Assembly: GCA_024291935.2 (NCBI GenBank)
Contig: CM044311.1
Span: 22,095,001-22,159,000 of the forward strand
Length of the DNA stretch: 64,000 nucleotides
Origin: Okapia johnstoni
Taxonomy: Eukaryota; Chordata; Mammalia; Artiodactyla; Giraffidae
Reading direction: 5' to 3'
Shown here one piece after another: positions 45,640-57,343 of the stretch. The position numbers and the translations under genes are program-made. Below the pieces are notes generated by a model. That model worked only from the letters and a program-made list of their open reading frames with translations. It was not told the DNA's origin and made no database searches. Position 1 is the first letter of the stretch, and every line of letters begins with the position of its first letter.

Positions 45640-46555
45640 TGGGAAGATTTTGACTATGAATTACATTTCTTTAATTAATTCTTGAATAAATTCTTCTGGT
45701 TCCTTATTGCTTCTTGGCTTAGTTTTGCTAAGCTAGTTTTTCAAGGAATTTTTTCATTTCATTTAAGTAATCAATGTTATCATACTTTTCCTTTTAGTAT
45801 CTCTATGATAAGTAGTGACATCATCTCTTTTATTCCTTATATTGATAATTTCTTATCTTTTATTTACTTCTTGATTATTCTTGTTATTGGCTTAGCAATT
45901 TGATTAAACCTTGGTGAAAAAAAAAACAAAAAACAGCTTTTCCTTTGTATTTTTTGTTTATTGTTGTGTTCAACTTCATTGATTTCTGTTTCCATCATTA
46001 TTCATTTCTGCCTATTATTTTTAATTCGATTTGCTCTTGTTTCTTGAGTTAATTGGGTAGGAACTTACATAATTGTCTTGGAATTTTATTCTTTGTAAAA
46101 TATAAAAATTTAGTGTTGTAACTGTCAATGAGTATTGCTTTATACTATAGCTTGTGAACATTTTATTTTAGATATTCCTTGTTTATTTTGTAATATTTTT
46201 AAATATTCCATAAGATGTTTCCTTTGACTTGTAGGTTGCATAGAAATTTGTTATCCAATTATTTATTTGGGAATTTTCTGCTTCTTGTTTTTTTTTTTTG
46301 ATGTCTAATTTAATACATTTTGAGTCAGGTAAATTATAGCTCAAGTTTGTATGCTTTAAAATTTATTGAAACTTACTTTATGGACCAGAATTTTTTTTCC
46401 CATGTATATATTTGTAAAATATGTCTAGATTTTACAGTTTCAGCCATTGGGTGCAGTTTTCTATAAATGATGATTAGTTCAGTTTGGTTCATAGTATTGC
46501 TCTAATCTCCTGTATACATACATTTTCATCTATTTGTTCTACTAATTAGTTACTC
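45640..46555 (-). mobile_element. very old L1 (L1M), ORF2 region, left half
   Basis: Antisense old L1 ORF2 blocks in order: tttcaaggaattttttcatt, attccttatattgataattt, tcattgatttctgtttcc, aaacttactttatggaccag, tttctataaatgatgatta and attagttactcagagag. It resumes at about 55620, right of the inserted younger L1. Confidence 0.78.
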
Positions 46556-47452
46556 AGAGAGACTTTTTAAAAAAAATTATTCATTTTTTTAATTGAAGGA
46601 TAATTGCTTTACAGAATATTGTTGTTTTCTGTCAAGCCTCAACTTGAATTGGCCATAGTATACATATATCCCCTCCCTTTTGAACCTCCCTCCCACTTCC
46701 CTTCCCATCCCACCCCCCTAGGTTGATACAGAGCCTCTGAGTTTCCTGAGCCATATAGCAGATTCCTGTAAGCTATCTGTTTTACATATGGTAATGTAAG
46801 TTTCCATGTCACTCTTTCCATATATCTTACCCTCTCCTTCCTTCTCCCCATGTCCATAAGTCTATTCCCTGTCTGTTTCTCCATTGTTGTCCTATAAATA
46901 AATTCTTCAGTACCATTTTTCTAGATTCCATATATATGCATTAGAATACAATATTTACTTTTCTCTTTCTGACTTACTTCACTTGGTGTAATAGGTTCTA
47001 GGTTCACCCACCTCATTAGAACTGACTCAAATGTGTTCCATTTTATGGCTGAGTAATATTTCATTGTGTATATGTACCACACCTTCTTTATCCATTCATT
47101 TGTCTATGGACATCTAGGTTGCTTCCGCGCTCTAGCTATTGTTAATAGTGCTGAAATGAACATTTGGATACATGTGTCTTTTTCAATTTTGGTTTCCTCA
47201 GGGTATATGCCTAGGAGTGGGCTTGCTGGATCATATGGTGGTTTTATTCCTAGTTTTTTTTTTAAGGAATCTCCATACTGCCTTCTATAGTGGCTGTATC
47301 AGTTTATATTCCCACCAACAGTACAAGAGTGTTCTCTTTTCTCCACACTCTCTCCAGCATTTATTGTTTGTAGAAATTTTGATGATGGCCATTCTGACAG
47401 GTGTGAGGTGATATCTCATTGTAGCTTTGATTTCCATTTCTCTAATAATGAG

Positions 47453-47791
47453 TGTCCCTTGGACTGCAAGGAGATTCAACTAGTCCATCCTAAAGGAGAT
47501 CAGCCCTGGGTGTTCACTGGAAGGACTGCTGTTGAAGCTGAAACTCCAATACTTTGGCCACCTCAGGCGAAGAGTTGACTCATTGGAAAAGACCCTGATG
47601 CTGGGAAGGATTGGGAGCAGGAGGAGAAGGGGATGACAGAGAATGAGATGGCTGGATGGTATCTCGGACTCTATGGACATGAGTTTGGCTAAACTCCTGG
47701 AGTTGGTGATGGATAGGGAGGCCTGGCGTGCTGTGATTCATGGGGTTGGAAAGAGTTGGACACGACTGAGCGACTGAACTGAACTGAACTG
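47453..47791 (+). mobile_element. BovB LINE 3' end inserted in L1 ORF2
   Basis: gtcccttggactgcaaggag to gactgaactgaactgaactg. The L1 words ctctaataatgag and aataatgcgcgatgttgag flank it; aataatgag (47444-47452) and aataatgcg (47792-47800) are a 9 bp duplication with one mismatch. Confidence 0.95.
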
Positions 47792-47861
47792 AATAATGCG
47801 CGATGTTGAGCATTTTTTCATGTGTTTGTTAGCCATCTGTATGTCTTCTTTGGAGAAATAT

Positions 47862-48995
47862 CTATTTAGGTCTTTCTCCCACTTTTTGATTGGACTGTTT
47901 GTTTTTCTGGTAGAGTTGTATGAGCTGCTTGCATATTTTGGAAATTAATCCTTTGTCAGTTGTTTCATTTGCTATTATTTTCTCCCATTCTGAGTGTTGT
48001 CTTTTCCCCTTGCTTGTAGTTTCCTTTGCTGTGCAAAAGCTTTTAAGTTTAATCAGGTCCCACTTATTTAATTTTGTTTCTATTTCCATTACTCAAGGAG
48101 GTGAGTCATAGAGAATCTTGCTTTGATCTATGTCATCGAGTGTTCTCCCTATGTTTTCCTCTAAGTGTTTTATAGTTTCTGGTCTTACATTTAGGTCTTT
48201 AATCCGTTTTGAGTTTATCTTTGTGTATGGTGTAATGAAGTGTTCTAATTTCATTCTTTTACATGTAGCTGTCCAGTTTTCCCAGAACCATTTATTGAAG
48301 AGACTATCTTTGCCCCATTGTATATTCTTGCTTCCTTTGTCAAAAATAAGGTACCCATAGGTGCATGGGTTTATTTTGGGGCTTTCTATCTTGTTCCATT
48401 TTTCTATGTTTCTGTTTCTGTGCCAGTACCATACTGTCTTGATGACTTTGTAGCTTTGTAGTATAATCTGAAGTCAGGAAGGTTGATTCCTCCAGCTCCA
48501 TTCTTTCTCAGGAGTGCTTTGGCTATTCGGGGGTCTTTTGTGTTTCCATATGAATTGTGCAAATTTTTGTCCCAGTTCTGTGAAAAACGTCATTGGTAAT
48601 TTGATAGGGACCACATTGAAAATGTAGATTGCATTTGGCAGTATAGTCATTTTTACAATATTGTTCTTCCTATCCAGAAACATGGAATATCTCTCTATAT
48701 GTTTATGTCACACTTGATTTCTTTTCCTTGTTGACTTATAATTATCTGTGTACAGATCTTTTGTCTCCTTAGGTAAGTTTATTCCTAGATATTTAATTCT
48801 TTTTGTTGCAATGGTGAATGAGATTGATTCCTTAATTTCTCTTTCTGATTTTTCATTGTTAGAATGTAGAAATGCAAGTGATTTCTGTGTATTGATTTTA
48901 TACCCTGCAACATTTTAAAACTCACTGATTAGCTGTAGTAACTTTCTGATACTATCTTTAGGGTTTTCTATGTACAGTAGCATGTCATCTGCATA
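47862..48995 (-). pseudogene. L1 ORF2 C-terminal half and YADD region, broken
   Basis: Frames 47862-48089 ([18 protein letters not shown]) and 48474-48683 ([13 protein letters not shown]) are L1 ORF2 C-terminal parts. The catalytic YADD is still encoded at 48984-48995. Frames change between pieces. Confidence 0.85.
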
Positions 48996-49036
48996 CAGTG
49001 AGAGGTTTAATTAATCTTTTCTGATCTGGATTATTT

Positions 49037-49720
49037 TTATTTCTTTTTCTTCTCTGTTGCTGTAGCTAGGACTTCCAGAACTATGTTGAATAACAGTGTG
49101 GAAAGTGCATACTCTTGTCTTGTTCTTAATCTTAGGGGGAATGCTTCTAGTTTTTCACCATTGAGAATAATGTTTGCTGTAGACTTTTCATATATAGGTT
49201 TTATTATGTTGAGGTAAGTTCCTTCTGTGCCCATTTTTTGAAGAGTTTTAATCATAAATGGGTGCTGAGTTTTTTCAAAGGCTTTTTCTATCATCTTTCT
49301 ATTTGTTAATATGTTATATCACAATGATAGATTTGCATATATTGAAGAATCCTTGCATTCCTGGAATAAACCCCACTTGATCATGTTGTATGAACTTTTT
49401 AATGTGTTACTGAATTCTGTTTGCTAAAATTTTGTTGAGGACTTTTGCATCTATGTTCATCAGTAATATTGGCCTGTAGCTTTCTTTTTTTGTGTTGTCT
49501 TTGTCTGGTTTTGGCATCAGGGTTATGGTGGCCACATAGAATGAGTTTGGAAGTGTTCCTTCTCTCCAACTTTTTTAAAGAGTTTTAGAAGGATAGGCGT
49601 TAGCTTCTCTCTAAATGTTTGATAGAATTCTCTTGTGAAGCAATCTGGTCCCGGGCTTTTGTCTCCTGGAAGATTTTTGATCACAGATTCAATTTCAGTG
49701 CTTGTAATTGGGTTGTTCAT
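49037..49720 (-). pseudogene. L1 ORF2 reverse-transcriptase front, broken
   Basis: 49523-49720 reads [20 protein letters not shown] (start of the RT domain). 49037-49294 reads [15 protein letters not shown] and [12 protein letters not shown], with the family's CPLSP block altered to YALST. Stops separate the two parts. Confidence 0.85.
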
Positions 49721-50225
49721 AATTTCTGTTTCTTCCTGTTACAGTCTTGTAAGACTAAACTTCTCTAAGAATCTGTCTGTTTCTTCCAGATAATCTATTT
49801 TATTGCTATATAGTTGTTCATAATAGTCTCTTATAATCCTTTGTATTTCTGCATTTTCTGTTGTAACCTCTCCTTTTTCATTTCTAATTTTGTTGATTTG
49901 ATTCTTCTTTCTTTTTTTCTTGACGAGTCTGCCAAAAGGTTTGTCAATTTTGTTTATCTTCTCAAAGAATCAGATTTTAGTTTTATTAATCTTTACTATT
50001 GTTTCTTTTATTTCTTTTTCATTTATTTCTGCTCAGATATTTATGATTTATGTCCTTCTGCTAATTTTTTTTTTGTTATTCTTTTTCTAGTTGTTTTAAG
50101 GGTACATTAGGTGGTCTGTTCGATGTTTTTCTTGTTTCTTGCGGTAGGACTGCATTGCTATAAACTTCCCTCTTAGAACTGCTTATGTTGCATCCCTTCG
50201 GTTTTGAGTTGTCATGTTTTCATTG

Positions 50226-51014
50226 TCATTTGTTTCTAGAAATTTGAAATTTTTTGATTTCACTTTTGATTTCTTCAGTAACCTGTTGGTTATTCAGAAA
50301 TGTGTTGTTTAATCTCCATGTGTTTCTGTTTTTGACAGTCTTTTTTCCCTTATAATTGATATCTAGTCTTATAGTATTGTGGTTGGAGAAGATGCTTGAT
50401 ATAATTTCAACATTCTTAAATTTATTGAGGTTTGATTTTTGACCTAAGATGTGATCTATCCTGAAGAATGTTCCATATGCAGTTGAGAAGAAGGTGTATT
50501 CTTCTGGTTTTGGATGGAATGTTCTGAAGATATCAATGAGATTCATCTAATCTAATGAATCATTTAAGACTTATGTTTCCTTATTAATTTTCTGTTTTGA
50601 TGATCTGTCCATTGCTGTGAGTAGGGTGTTAAATTCTTCTACTATTATTGTGTTACTGTCAATTTCTCCTTTTATGTCTGTTAGTTTTTGTCTTATGTTT
50701 CGAGGTGCTCCTATGTTGGGTCCATAGATATTTACAACTATTATGTATTCCTCTTGGATTGATCCCTTGATCATTATGTAGTGTCTTTCTTTATCTCTTG
50801 TAATCTTCTTCATTTTAAGGCCTGTTTTGTCTATTATGAGGATTGCTACTCCAGCTTTCTTTTGCTTCCCATTTGCATGGAATATATTTTTCCATTCTCT
50901 CACTATCAGTCTATTTGTGTCTTTAGGTCTGAAGTGGGTTTCTTGTAGACAGCATATATATGGGTCTTTTTTTTGGTATCCGTTCATCCAGTCTGTGTCT
51001 TTTGGTTGGATCAT
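50226..51014 (-). pseudogene. L1 ORF2 endonuclease domain, catalytic residues lost
   Basis: 50571-51014 has DPYICCLQETHFRPKDT, AGVAILI, YIMIKGSIQEE and VNIYGPNIGAP. 50226-50546 continues with EYTFFSTAYGTFFRIDHILG and TWRLNNTFLNNQ. The usual GDFN is EEFN and the usual SDH is SNH, so two active-site acidic positions are gone. The Glu of the QETH block is retained. A stop separates the two frames. Confidence 0.87.
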
Positions 51015-51099
51015 TTAATCCATATACATTTAATTATTGATATATATGTTCCTATTGCCATTTTCTTAATTGTTTGGGCTTGATTGTGTAGATCTTTTT

Positions 51100-52533
51100 T
51101 CTTCTCTTGTATTTCTTGACTCTATAAGTGCCTTTAACATTTGTTGTAAAGCTGGTTTTGTGGTACTGAATTCTCATAACTTTTGCTTCTCTGAAAAGCT
51201 TTTTATTCTTCCATCAATTTTATTTTATTTTTTTTAAAAAAATTTATTTATTTTAGTTGGGTGCTAATTACTTTACAATATTGTAGTGGTTTTTGCCATA
51301 CATTGACATGAATCACCCATGGGTTTACATGTGTTCCCCATCCTGAACCCCCCTCCCACATCCCTCCCCATCCCATCCCTCTGGGTCATCCCATTGCCCC
51401 AGCCCTGAGCATTTGTCTCATGCATCGAACCTGGAATGGTGTTCTGTTTCACATATGATAATGTACATGTTTCAAAGCTATTCTCTCAGAATGTCCCACC
51501 CTCACCTTCTCCCTCAGAGTCCATAAGACTGTTCTGTGCATCTGTGTCTCTTATTCTGTCTCACATATAGGGTTATCGTTACCATCTTTCAGATTCCATA
51601 TATATGCATTAGTATACTGTATTGGTGTTTTTTTTTTCTAGCTTATTTCACTCTGTATAATGGGCTCCAGTTTCATCCATCTCAATAGAACTGATTCAAA
51701 TGTATTCTTTTTAATGGCTGAGTAATATTCCATTGTGTATATTTAAATGAGATCCTTGCTGGGTACAGTAATCTTGGTTGTAGATTTTTCCATTTCAGTA
51801 CTTTAAATATATCCTGCCATTCTCTTCTGGCCTGCAGAGTTTCTGCTGAAAGATAAGCTGTTAAGCATATGGGGTTTCCCTTGTAAGTTACTTGTTGCTT
51901 CTCCCTCTCTGCCTTTAATATTCTTTCTCTGTGTTTAGTCTTTGTTACTTTAAATTGTATGTGTCTTGCCGTGTTTCTCATTGGGTTTATCCTGTATGGG
52001 ACTCTTTGTGCCTCTTGGACTTGATTGACTATTTCCTTTTCCATTTGGGGGAAATTTTCACCTATAATCCCTTCAAGAATTTTCTCATGTTCTTTCTCTC
52101 TCTCTTCTTCTTCTGGCACCCCTGCAATTCGAATGTTGGTGCATTTGATATTGTTTCAGAGGTCTCTGAGACTATCCTCAGCACTTTTCATTATTTTTAC
52201 TTCATTCTGCTCTTTAGAAGTTATTCCTACCATTTTGTCTTCCAGCTCACTGATTTGCTCTGCTTCAGATATTCTGTTATTGACTCCTTCTAGAGTATTT
52301 TTAGCTTCAGTAATTGTGTTGTTTGTCTCTGTATGTTTGTTCTTTAATTCTTCTAGGTCTTTGTTAATTGATTCTTGCATTTTCTCCATTTTGTTTTCAA
52401 GATTTTTGATCATCTTTACTATCATTATTCTGAATTATTTTTCAAGTAGTTTGCCTATTTCCTCTTCAATTGTTTGGACTTCTGTATTTCTAATTTGTTC
52501 CTTCATTCGTGTAGTATTTCTCTGCCTTTTCAT
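51100..52533 (-). pseudogene. L1 ORF1 remnant, split by a younger L1
   Basis: A likely start ATG is at 52531-52533 (MKRQRNTTR). A stop (TAA) follows after about 32 codons. 52156-52425 is the coiled coil (KNLENKMEKMQESINKDLEELK). 51747-52119 is the RNA-binding C-terminal half (NPMRNTARHIQFKVTKTKHRERIL). The final codons lie at about 51100-51215, left of the inserted L1 at 51216-51740. Confidence 0.82.
51216..51740 (-). mobile_element. 5'-truncated L1 inserted in L1 ORF1
   Basis: T-rich tail then antisense L1 3' UTR: gctaattactttacaatatt, catacattgacatgaatcac, ccatccctctgggtcatccc, cattagtatactgtattgg, aatggctgagtaatattcc. Left flank ends tcttccatcaattttat and right flank resumes aaatgagatccttgctggg, which are neighbouring L1 ORF1 words. 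Confidence 0.93.
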
Positions 52534-53723
52534 TTTTTTTTTTTTTAACTTATTGTGCTTGAGATCCCCTTTTCCCATGCTTCAAGGAAAGTTGAATTCT
52601 TTCCCTGAAGAAGGTTGAATTCTTTCTTCCTTTTGGTTTCTGCCCTCCTAAGGCTGGCCCAGTGGTTTGTGTAAGCTTCCTACAGGGTAAGATTTGTGCT
52701 GAGTTTTTGTTTGCTTGCTTTTGTTTTTCCTCTGATGGGCAACTCTCAGTGAGGTGGCGATCCTGTCTGCTGATGACTGGGTTTATATTTTTGTTTGATT
52801 TGTTGTTTAGTAGCACAGGGTCCTACTGGTGGTTGGATGATGCTGGGTCTTGTATTCAAGTGGTTGCATTTGTGTGAGTTCTCACTATTTGATACTCTCT
52901 AAGGTTAGTTCTCCGGTAGTCTAGGGTCTTTGAGTCAGCGCTCCCACTCCAAAGGCTCAAGGCTTGATCTCTGGTCAGGAACAAATTTGCCACAACTGGT
53001 TTGTTATTACATTAAGTGAGATTAAAACAAATATCCAAAAATGAGAAACCAAAGATGAACCCCAGACAAATGACAATTACAAAATCAAGCAAATAGTAAT
53101 TAAAATAATGGAATATACACATATGCACACATGAGCAAAGTCAAAACAGCCCAACAAAAATAAAGTACAGTAGATTGACCCAGAGAACAAAGGAAATCAG
53201 GAATTATATTTACCAGTTAAGAACAAAACCAACTAAAGCATAAACTGAAAAACAAAACTAAAGCACGGTGCCAAGTGGGGAATAAAACAATGAAAGCAAA
53301 GCTCACAAATATGCTGAGAGGAAAGGAGAGAACGAAAGAATAGATGTGCAAAGTTAAATAGAGGTAAATGAATATTTATATACATTAAAGATTAACTGCA
53401 AGGGGGAAAGAACAGCAGGAAAGACAAACAAAGGAATAAATGTAGAAAAATATAATAGGTTTAAAAAAGTAAAAGTTAAAGTTATTATTTTTTTTAATGG
53501 AAGAAGAAAGACAAATGAAAAGAAAAAAAAAAAAAAAAAGGAAAACTCCACAGAACTGGCGAAGCCCAAGATAAAGGCAGAAGTTTATAACAAAAATGAA
53601 AAAATGTGACTGAGGGGAAAAAAAATAAGCTTAAAATCTTTTTTTTTTTTTTCAGTACACTGTTAGAATCATTTTACTTTATTATTATTGTTGTTTTTTT
53701 TTTCTTTTATACTTTTTATTTTC

Positions 53724-53822
53724 ATTTTTTTTAATTTTTTAAATGTTTATTTATTTATTTTTTAACTTTACAATATTGTATTTGTTTTGCCATACATTGA
53801 CATGAATCCACCACGGGTGTAC
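53724..53822 (-). mobile_element. tiny L1 3' end in L1 5' UTR
   Basis: T-rich tail then aactttacaatattgtattt and ttgccatacattgacatgaa to accacgggtgta, antisense L1 end of under 100 bp. Boundaries approximate. Confidence 0.7.
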
Positions 53823-54484
53823 TTAATTGGATTTCATACTGCCAATAAAATTGATAGCTCCAACGAGGGGGCGAGGGGAGGAAAAAAAGAAAAAAAAAAT
53901 CCAAAAGATTCTACAGAACAGGTCAAAAAATAAGAATAATAAATGTTTTTCTTGAGTCAGTGCTGTCACAGTTCTTTCCCTCCCTGGGAGTCACACCCAT
54001 CTTGCCTCCCTAGGATGCCCTCCAACACTGTGCTGATCTCTGGACCTGCTGTGGGTGTAACTCAGATTCTAATCTGGTCCTACTCCTGTGTGTTCTTGCC
54101 TCCAATGTCCACAGCTAGCAGAACTGGTGTGTTTTCTTTTGTGGGAGCTCTCAATAACCTTTTATATATCCCATAGACACAGAGTCTGCCTAGCTAATCA
54201 TGCGGATTTAATCTGTATCTTGTACAGCTGGTGGGAAGGTTTTGAGTCTTCTTCCTTAGCCACACTGCCCCTGGGTTTCAACTGTGCTTTTTATTTCCAC
54301 CTCTGCATGTGGGTCATCCACTGTGGTTTGCTCCTGTGGCTGCCCTGGAGGACTTGGGTTTGCCCCTATGAAGGCCAGGTGTGGAGGTGGTGCAACTGCT
54401 TGGGTCACAGGGGTTCTGGCAGCACCAGGTACTCAGGGGAATTGGCAGCTAGGGCAGCAGGACGTATAGTGCTCTAGAAGGATA

Positions 54485-54612
54485 TAGCAACCAGTATCGG
54501 CCAATACACTCCTGTATTCTTACCTGGAGAACCCCCCTACCTCACAGAGAAGGCTGACAGGCCACAGTTTACAGGGTCGCAAAGAGTCAGACACAACACA
54601 AGCGACCCTGTA
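54485..54612 (+). mobile_element. Bov-A fragment in L1 5' UTR
   Basis: Diverged Bov-A body: ctcctgtattcttacctgga, aggctgacaggccacag, gggtcgcaaagagtcagac. No duplication seen; it might instead be part of the L1 5' UTR of this subfamily. Confidence 0.7.
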
Positions 54613-55612
54613 CGCATAGACGCAAGCCATTTTTGCCTGTGGCAGCTCTGCCACAGTGGGAGTTGAGTGTCAAGGTGGCACAGCTGCTTGGTTTTCAGGG
54701 ACCCTGGCAGCAACAAATATGCAGGGACACAGACTGCCTCCGCTGCAGGAGTTATGGCCCTGTCGGAGTCTTTTTTCGGGCCTCTTGTAGCTGGTGATCA
54801 GAAGGCCTCTTTGGCCAGTCTTTCTCTGTGTCTCTGCCTGTTCAGGCCTTTAGAGGGTTTCCTGTACAGGCACTCTGTAGTTCAGGGCATCAGTCACTTA
54901 AAGGAGCACCCTGGGTGGGGTCCTACTCTGTAGTTCAGTGCGTCAGGCATTTGATGGGCCAGCTTCTCTGTTGTTCAGCTGTGGATGCTGGCATGTGGGG
55001 AGAGAGAGGCTGTGGTGATGGCTCCACCCACTATGGGTGACTCAGCAGTATCGTCTTGTGCCTGGCTTTCCTCCACAGGCATTCCCCCCAACAATCTCCT
55101 CCCTCACATCCCCTCAATCTGTCTCTCCTCAGTCAACAGCAGCCCTCACCCTGGGATTGCTTCACAATCCCTAAATTCCAGCTCCCAGCCACTGCGCCTT
55201 CCAGAGGACCTGCATTCCTGTCTGAGATATGTATGGCTGAAGCAAGGACTGTCTGATTCTCATTCCATTTAGGCTGCCAAAGATCAGCTGTTTCACTCTC
55301 AGCCTTAAATGTTTCTCTTCTGACTCAGACAATTGCCCCAAAGTGGGGATCGTCCCTGCTTCAGTTCCCCCTCCCACCAAGGGCAAGTCCAGTCCTAATA
55401 ACACTCCTGTTTTTCCCCTAGTTCCTCTGTCCTATTGAGTTTTGCAGGGTTCTCTATGTTCTTTTCCACTGGTCAGGTACCCCTGTTCGCTCTCAGCTGG
55501 TGTTCTGCATGCACTTCTGTGTCTGAAGGTGTATTCCTGATATATCCCTGAAGAGAGATGTACTCCACTTACTCCTCCACCATCTTGTTCTTTTCTAGAA
55601 TTTTTTTTTTTA

Positions 55613-55935
55613 AGAGAGAGGAATGTTAAAATTTCAAATTAATTTTAAGAATTTGTCTTTTTTTTTTTTTCAAATTCTGTTAGTTTTTTTTTTTCCTTCT
55701 ATTTTTAAATTATGTTGTTAGGTACATGCATATTTGGAACTGTTGACTTTCTAATGCATTTGTCCTTTTAGCATTATACATCACTCTTCACCTTCTATTC
55801 ATTCTGTTATGTAGTCTTTGCTGTCTGATGATAATATAGCCATAGAGCTTTCTATGCTTATTGTCTGATGATGTATCTTTTTACTTTCATCCTAACTGCA
55901 TTTTTAATTTTAATGTATATCTTTCTGGCATTGTC
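55613..55935 (-). mobile_element. very old L1 (L1M), ORF2 region, right half
   Basis: Resumes the old L1 broken at 46555: gagagaggaatgttaaaatt, ttgttaggtacatgcatatt, tagtctttgctgtctgatga, taatatagccatagagcttt, atctttttactttcatccta. Confidence 0.75.
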
Positions 55936-56404
55936 CTCACTCCCAAATCAAAGCCTTTGTACGAGCTCTGGCTTCAGGCCTTAGTGATTATGAAATTACT
56001 AATGAACTCTCTCCCTTCAGGTTGACTGAACCTTTAAAGCTCCCTCAGCACTGGTTTGACCTCTCTTTTTCGTGCTCCTCTGTTCTCAATTTGCTAACAA
56101 CTTGTGGTAAATTCCTGCCATATTGTCCTGCTCGTTCTCAGCCAAGCATTCATCAGTGGTTTACAGGTTGCCCTCTGATAGATTTCTGCCTCCTCATTCC
56201 TCAACTCTCTGAAACTACCCTCCAGAGCCTGCAGTCCAACTGGCTGGTCTCCACTCTGATTTCTGCCTCTGGGGTTCAGTAGTACCACTGTGCTCTGATA
56301 AGACTCTAGTCTGTTGTGCTCATGAAATTTCCACCAGCCAAGGAGCTAGGAGCCATGGTGATTTGAGGTTCACCTCCTGAGCTTCTCTTCTCTCGATTAT
56401 CAGT
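55936..56404. other. unassigned DNA of balanced composition
   Basis: Pyrimidine-rich, more GC than the surroundings (for example 56190-56290). No repeat or gene I can name. Confidence 0.4.
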
Positions 56405-56407
56405 TTG

Positions 56408-56668
56408 TATTTTTTTTAATTATTTTTAATGGAAGGATAATTGCTTTACAGTATTGTATGGGTTTCTGCCAAACATCAACATGAATCAGCCTTAGATATA
56501 CATATGTTCCCTCTCTCTTGAATCTCCCTCCCACCTCCTTCTCCATCCCACTGCTCTAGGTTGTTACAGAGGCCTAGTTTGAGTTCCATGAGTCATACAG
56601 CAAATTCCCATTGGCTATCTTTTTCACATATGGTAAGTATGTTTCCAGGTTACTCTCTCATACACTTT
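56408..56668 (-). mobile_element. L1 3' UTR, 5'-truncated
   Basis: Antisense: T tail, aaggataattgctttacagt, acatcaacatgaatcagcc, tgaatctccctcccacctcc, cattggctatctttttcac. Target duplication not resolved. Confidence 0.88.
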
Positions 56669-57254
56669 GATCTGATTTTTCTTCATTTTTCTTTGAAGAC
56701 AGTTGTCTCATATATTCTGTTGAACTTCAATACTGATTACTTGAGATGACAAGTCCAGTACCAGTTATTCTGTCGTAATCAGAAGCAAAAGTCCCTGAAT
56801 TTTGTTGTTTCATTTCATCTTCTCGACCATGCTTTGCTTGTGGAAAACTAGCTTTGACTTGATAGCTTTAAAAGTTCTGTGACAACTTATATCCTCCAGG
56901 GGGAGCCAGAACTGCAGGTATATTGCACTTGGATCTCCAAGGTTCTGCAGATCAGGAAGAAATTTCAGAGAAAAATCTTACTAAGAAATTCACTGAATAT
57001 TTAAATCATTATAGATATAAATATTCCTTCACAGCCAACATATCAAGATCACATCTATGAGGATGATCTCTAGCTTCAGAAGATTCAAGGCCTCAGAAGG
57101 AATTTTGAATCTTTGAAGATAAATGATGGCAAACCCAATATTTGATAGGCCCTTGCAGTCAAACTTCGGCAATAATTTTAATTGTTTCATTCGAATGATT
57201 GCTGAAATAAAAAGATATGCAAGTTGTGAATATGGTGAGTGTATATATTTCAAA
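56669..57254. other. unassigned unique DNA
   Basis: No gene or repeat recognised. Confidence 0.45.
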
Positions 57255-57326
57255 TTCTTTTTAGTATAGTGGTGAGTATTCCTGCCTGTTACGCGAGAGA
57301 CTCAGGCTCGATTCCTCATTGGGGAG
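57255..57326 (+). pseudogene. tRNA-Asp-like pseudogene, anticodon changed to GTT
   Basis: 72 bases with the layout of eukaryotic tRNA-Asp. The A-box tagtatagtgg is intact and the B-box reads ggctcgattcc (one change). Anticodon loop is ctgttac, giving GTT at 57288-57290 where tRNA-Asp has GTC. The acceptor stem has two T-T mismatches and three wobble pairs, and the anticodon and T stems each have one mismatch. No T-run terminator follows closely. It is unlike the tRNA-Glu heads of the nearby SINEs. Confidence 0.72.
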
Positions 57327-57343
57327 GCAACACACCCTTTGGG

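Larger units (their letters stand above)
46563..55590 (-). mobile_element. near full-length ruminant L1, with nested insertions
   Basis: Antisense 3' UTR (46563-47060), ORF2 (about 47.1-51.0 kb), ORF1 (about 51.1-52.5 kb) and a long 5' UTR up to tccaccatcttgttc at 55576-55590, the antisense L1 start. It sits in the older L1 where tactcagagaga (46551-46562) meets agagagaggaatg (55613 on); agagaga appears on both sides as a probable target duplication. Four younger insertions break it. Stops and frameshifts in both ORFs make it inactive. Confidence 0.88.
52541..55590 (-). promoter_or_regulatory. L1 5' UTR (antisense here)
   Basis: About 3 kb upstream of ORF1 in the L1. Its start (antisense ccaccatcttgttc) and adjoining words ctggtcaggtacccctgttc, agctggtgttctgcatgcac match the ruminant L1 5' end as I remember it. 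In active elements this region holds the internal Pol II promoter. It contains a poly(A/T)-rich middle (53030-53720) and two insertions. Confidence 0.75.

Noticed and set aside
52025..52618. 197-codon plus-strand frame rich in Ser, Leu and Phe that could be mistaken for a membrane protein
   Set aside because: It is the antisense of L1 ORF1; the hydrophobic look comes from reading A-rich ORF1 backwards.
54088..54477. 129-codon plus-strand frame with many Trp and Cys codons
   Set aside because: Lies in the L1 5' UTR in antisense; relatively GC-rich DNA gives fewer stops by chance.
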